Shown: positions 55,301 to 61,300 of the stretch, piece by piece
How the letters are laid out: the number at the start of each line of letters is the position of its first letter
How positions within the stretch are numbered: the stretch's first letter is position 1
Source: Sipunculus nudus
Lineage: Eukaryota; Annelida; Sipuncula; Golfingiida; Sipunculidae
Direction of reading: 5' to 3'
Length of the DNA stretch: 64,000 bases
NCBI GenBank assembly: GCA_026874595.1
Contig: CM049315.1
Span: 76,150,401 to 76,214,400, forward strand
Translations under genes and position numbers: made by a program
Notes under the pieces: generated by a model
What the model was told of the DNA's origin: nothing
What the model saw: the letters and a program-made list of their open reading frames with translations, nothing else
Database searches by the model: none

Positions 55301-58300
55301 ACCAAAAATCAGGCCAATATCTGCAGGCATTGCGAAAAAAAGTCTGTACATGTGTATCTGTCATGAATATTTCTATTTTTCATGAAATTTTCTAAGTTTA
55401 GGAGCTGTAAAACGGTCAAAAGTAGGCCAACTGGGACGAAGAGCAAACTCGATCTGTAACTGGTCTATATCTGTCCATACACCAAAAATCAGGCCAATAT
55501 CTGCAGGCACTGCGAAAAAAAGTCTGTACATGTGTATTTGTCATGAATATTTCTATTTTTCATGAAAATTTCTAAGTTTAGGAGCGGTAAAACGGTCAAA
55601 AGTAGGTCTATCGGGACGAAACGCAAACTCGATCTGTAACGGGTCTATATCTGTCCATACACCAAAAATCAGGCCAATATCTGCAGGCACTGCGAAAAAA
55701 GTCTGAACATGTGTATTTGTCATGAAATTTAATATTTTTCATGAAATTTTCTATGTTCAGGAGCCGTAAAACGGTCAAAAGAAGGTCAACCAGGACGAAA
55801 CAAGAACTCAATCTGTAACTGGTCTATATCTGCTCACACACCAAAAATCAGGCCAATATCTGCAGGCATTGCGAAAAAAAGTCCGTACATGTGAATCTGT
55901 CATGAATATTTCTATTTTTCATGAAATTTTCTAAGTTTAGGAGCCGTAAAATGTTCAAAAGTAGGTCAACCGGGACAAAACGCAAACTCGATCTGTAAAT
56001 GGTCTATATCTGCTCACACACCAAAAATCAGGCCAATATCTGCAGGCATTGCGAAAAAACGTCCGTACATGTGTATCTGTCATGAATATGTCTATTTTTC
56101 ATGAAAATTTCTAAGTTTAGGAGCCGTAAAATGGTCAAAAGTAGGTCAACTGGGAAGAAACGCAAACTAGATCTGTAACTGGTCTATATCTGTCCATACA
56201 CCAAAAATCAGGCCAATATCTGCAGGCACTGCAAAAAAAGTCTGTACATGTGTATTTGTCATGAAATTTCATATTTTTCATGAAATTTTCTATGTTCAGG
56301 AGCCGTAAAACGGTCAAACGTAGGTCAACCAGGACAAAAGCGAACTCGATCTGTAACTGGTCTATATCTGCTCACACACCAAAAATCAGGCCAATATCTG
56401 CAGGCATTGCGAAAAAAAGTTCGTACAACTGTTTGATTTCGGAATGACGGACATGGGTAAAACTATATGCCCCGGCCACTTTGTGGCGGGGGCATAAAAA
56501 TATGCAGTATCTCAAAGGGTATGGGTATCACAAAAAAATTCTAGATTTTGTCAGATTTGACCTTGAAAATCAAGATCAAGGTCACCTGTTTTTTAATCCA
56601 AGAACTTAGTTGAACAAATTTGGTATCACATCTGAGGTGAAGATACTTCAACTTGAAAGTTATAGGCTTCACAATATTTGACCTTGATGACGAAGGTCAA
56701 GGTCACTGGTTTTCAAACTCAACTGAGATACTGATGGAAATGAAAGAAATATCAAATTTTATTAAAAAAACTGAGTGGTTCTAAAGCTATCATGTTCACA
56801 AGGAATGACACATACAATGACACCACCACCAATGATGACAAACATAACACTATACATTTACCCCTGGGAGGGAGAAATATTGTGATCTTATATATAGAGG
56901 TGATATGGTATAGCTTACCCTATATACTGGTGACATGGTACTGGAACATGCTGTAAGTAGACACCAGGGTGCACCACCTCTTTCCCAGTCTGGTATGAGA
57001 TGATTGCTCTATCAATCATATCCTGTAGGTACAACACAGGGTTAATAATTAAGTTTAATTTTTAGCTGCACAACATGTCCTCACTTGCTTGAATAAATTT
57101 ATTCAGGTACAAAACAGTCGAAACTTGCAAACTTATATTACAATAAACCAAAACATCAAATTATATAGAAGATACAAAACATTTTGATTGATCTTAGCAT
57201 GACTAATTGTGTAAAAATTAAAATCATCTATTTTATCATTACATGAAATAAAAATAATTATTAATAATAATAATAAATATGTGTAAGTTTCTGTTGGATC
57301 ATTGCAGTTACTGAATCCTGTACTCCATTAATAGTTTTTTTAAGAATATGTACTATGGTGCTATGGACCCTCAAAATGCCATGGACCTTAGCTTAAAAGA
57401 AAAAAGAACACATTGGTACTGCTTACCTGCAGTGACAAGAATCCCAGCTGGTAATAGAGACCTGACACCCAGTCTGTCCCGGGTGAGTACTGGGGTGGGA
57501 GGAGGTACTTGGTGGGGGGTGTATAGGTCGCATTCATTCGAATCTTGTATGTGATATGATTAGGTGCTGCCATTCCTACTTTTGTGTTAAAAACCACACC
57601 TAACAGAGAAAATGAAAAAGTATAAGCTTATAAGGTGAACAAATAAAATCTCTGAAGGTATCCAATCACATACCAGTTAAGCTTAATATACATGAAGTTT
57701 AACATTTTCTCCTTAAAAAAATGAAGGTATCTCCTTCTGAATCTGATTTGCTTATATACAATTCCTGTAAATAAGTTGAAATAAACTTGCAACAGATGCA
57801 ATCAGTGGCACAACACAGACAGGGCACATGCCACCTAGTAGCTGTACAGCACAATTTCACAAATCCTAGCTTTTGATTCCAACCAGTGTTCTTCTGTGTT
57901 TCTTGTTTCATGTTTCCTCTCCTTGTTTTGGTGTAACTGGACATTCAACCTACAGCTATCTTACAAATTCAACCCACTTTGAATTTACAAGTGTATTAAG
58001 TAAGGCTCTTTTTGGAGTTTTTCAATGACCATTATTGATAAACCTCAATATTTAAACATCTATCAAATTTGCAGATGCTCCATTCTCAGAACTTTATATT
58101 TTTGCCAGAATTATCACTGATGAACGTAAAAATAATAATGACTGTATTACAAGGCTGGTGAAAAAAATCAAAAAAAGACATGATAATGATGAAAACTTGG
58201 TAATAGATATTTGGTGTATGCTTACCACCCAGAACAGTAACGTTCTGATTCTTTGCCTCTTTAAGGGTGTATCTAACCAACTCGTCCTCAGTTCTAAATC

Positions 58301-61300
58301 CTTCAAACAATACAAGGTTGCCAAATTCATTAGCTATCTGCAACCACCGACAAGCTCCTGTGTCGAGCGCATTGAGGACAATTAGAATAATTCTACGTAT
58401 TGCTTGAAGCACATCAGGGCCCACTCTGAGAGTAGTTGAAGGACCTCGATGATAGGTTGTCCTTCTCCCCGGATATGTTGTGCGGCGGGGTGGTGTAAAC
58501 TTGAACTTAGGTGTGCTGGTGGTTTGTGCTCTGTTCTTATTGTTGTGGGCTTCAGGTTTTGATGAATCATCATTAGAACTTGCTACAATAGGGTTTTCCT
58601 TCTCGAAACCTTCAATGACCTGTTGCAGTTGATTATACATATCCTTTGCTGTGTTAAACTTTGGCCCCAAGATTTCATCTTCTTTGCTTGGTACAACACC
58701 GGGGGTGAAAGTTGGTACAAAGTTCCTTGGTCCCCTGCTGGATAGGATTCTTTTCAACTGAAAGTAAAATATTATTTTCTTTCATTATCTATATAATGAT
58801 ATTCTAAGGTCATAACTATTTGAATAATCCTTTATCAGCAGAAACACTTGGAAAAGCAATGAAGTTTGTACATTCACCGTGAAAACAGAATTTTTTATTA
58901 ATTCCTTGTAGTCATGACTTATAACTAGCAAAGTATAATAAATATCAGCTACAATATAAATATCACTGGTACAATGACTTCTGATCCACTGTGCCTAATG
59001 AAAGAATTCAGATTACAGTTCTTTCATTAAAACGGCTCCATTGAGGGCTTTGCACTTGTGATACGAATATAACGTAGTGTTTTGCATGTACCACACCTGA
59101 AAAACCTTTGGGGGCATCTTATCTAACTGTCCTTATGATATAAAAGTTGTAAAATGGCCAAATAATGCATGGTCTAAAATCCCACAGAGGGGAAAGCCGG
59201 GACTTGGATTATTTCAATGTTCAATAGAACATACTTGCAATTTTTATATTATAATAATCCAATGAAAAAATGAAGCATTTCATATCCTGAAGTATATCAG
59301 ATAGAAAACAAGGCCTACAGGCCTTATGCGGACCTGTGCAAAGTTTTGGAGTATGAATAGAGGTTTATTTTTTAAAATTTAATGTTGATCCTCTTTAATC
59401 CTGCATATCTACCTTTGTCATTATATTTCAGCAAACTGGATGTTTCGGACCGGCAAGTTTCCAACTAGGACATTTTAAAACTAGGATGTATCAGTCAGGA
59501 TATTTAGGATATGTTCTTTTTGCCAAGGAGGATTACTGATAAAGATGAACGGACAATTTGGCAGCATGGTTTTGCAGAAGGACATTAAAAAAAATTTTTT
59601 AGCTTTTTCCTTATAAAATCTAAGAAAATGCAGTTAGCCAAGAAATAAGCAAAATCTGATAGAATTTTTTTAGATGATTTTTTGCAAAAAATTTGGTGAT
59701 TCTAGCTCCTGCCCTTATTAAGACAGCTATGATGCACAATGGACGATGCTACACAATCACAGAAGCTCACAGATTTGCTAAAAATGCAAACCAAGTTTTT
59801 TCAAACAGTTGAAAGATATAGTTTCACTAATTCTAATCTGGGCATTCAGTGTCTAGACGATGTGTCTGGGTCTAGACATCTAGACACATTGTCTAGACAC
59901 CAAACAGAGCCAGTTCAGTTGCCATGGTGATGTCTTGACCTCATCCGGTTGAACTGAGTGCATGACCTCTTGAATTGGCATGTTGAAACTTGGCATGTTG
60001 TCAAATCTGTTTTCAAACACTGAAAGCCTTTTTTTCCAATCTATTCTCATAAAAATGCAGAACACTACCATAGAATAATTCTTGTAAAGTTTAAACCAAT
60101 CAGATTAACAGTTTCATCTTAAAACAGTGTATAAGCTAGAATAGTCTAAAATTTTATTTTTGCTTGTAAAAAACTGATCAATGTAGGTGGCACCACCAAT
60201 ACCTCAATTTCAGATATGACTTATGTGACAAACATTGGCATAAAGTTTGGTGATGATAGCTCCAGCTGTTTCTTAGATTTAAATTTTAGTGTGCTTTTTT
60301 GGACAGATGACTATGTTAAACCTCCTGTAACTGGGCTAAAAATCTCCAAACTGGAACCATGCGAACAAACTTGAGAGAGATTGTTCCAGGGATCATTTCT
60401 GTGAAATATTGGATAATTTGGCTAGACAATTTAGGAGAAGAAGATTTTTAAAGCTTTTTTAGCTTTTTCCTTATAAAATCTAAGAAAATGCAGTTAGAAA
60501 AGAAATAAACAAAATCTGTTAGAGTTTTTCAGATATCTGATAATTTGCAAAAAAATTGTTATTCTAGCTCCTGCCATTTTTGAGATAGCTATGGTTAATG
60601 TACAGACGATGCACGACGCAAGACGCACAATGCCGCACCATCGCTTACAGGTTTGTTAAAAAAAAAATTTAAGGTGGTTATAATGTGGATTGAACTCAAG
60701 AAACTGGGTTAAAGCCGGGACAAACTTTACCTGGTGTCAAGTACAATACATTATTCTGTAGTTCGTGCAGCTACCGGCATCTGTGGCCCTCCACTATATA
60801 CATAAAATTTACAATTTGTCAACCTTTCACCAGACATTTCATAATCCTCAATATAACCAAATAGGGATGAACAAGATGCCTGTTGCCACATCAGACTGCC
60901 ATGTGGAGGCAGTTGGTAGTTTTTTTTATGTTTTCATTATTTTACACACAGATATATATGGCCTGATTTTGAAATTAAATGCAAGAAGAATTAATTATAA
61001 TTTGAGTTAAACTGGCATTTAAAGAAATTTAAAAGAATGTGTCATATTATATTCTGAATGTCTGACATAATTTTGTTGTGGAATCATGACCCAGCTTGGT
61101 ACTGATATCATATAAGGATACAACACTGTGAGGTCTTAATATTCGGCTTGGACTTCTGCAAGCAACTGTGGTAATATTTATCAACACTTTATCAACTTAA
61201 TATATAATAAAAATTGTGTTAGCCATAGGCCACAAAGGATTGCACTAGTACTGGTGACAGCTCTAGACTGCTGGCCAGCCATGCAGGTTAACACACCACG

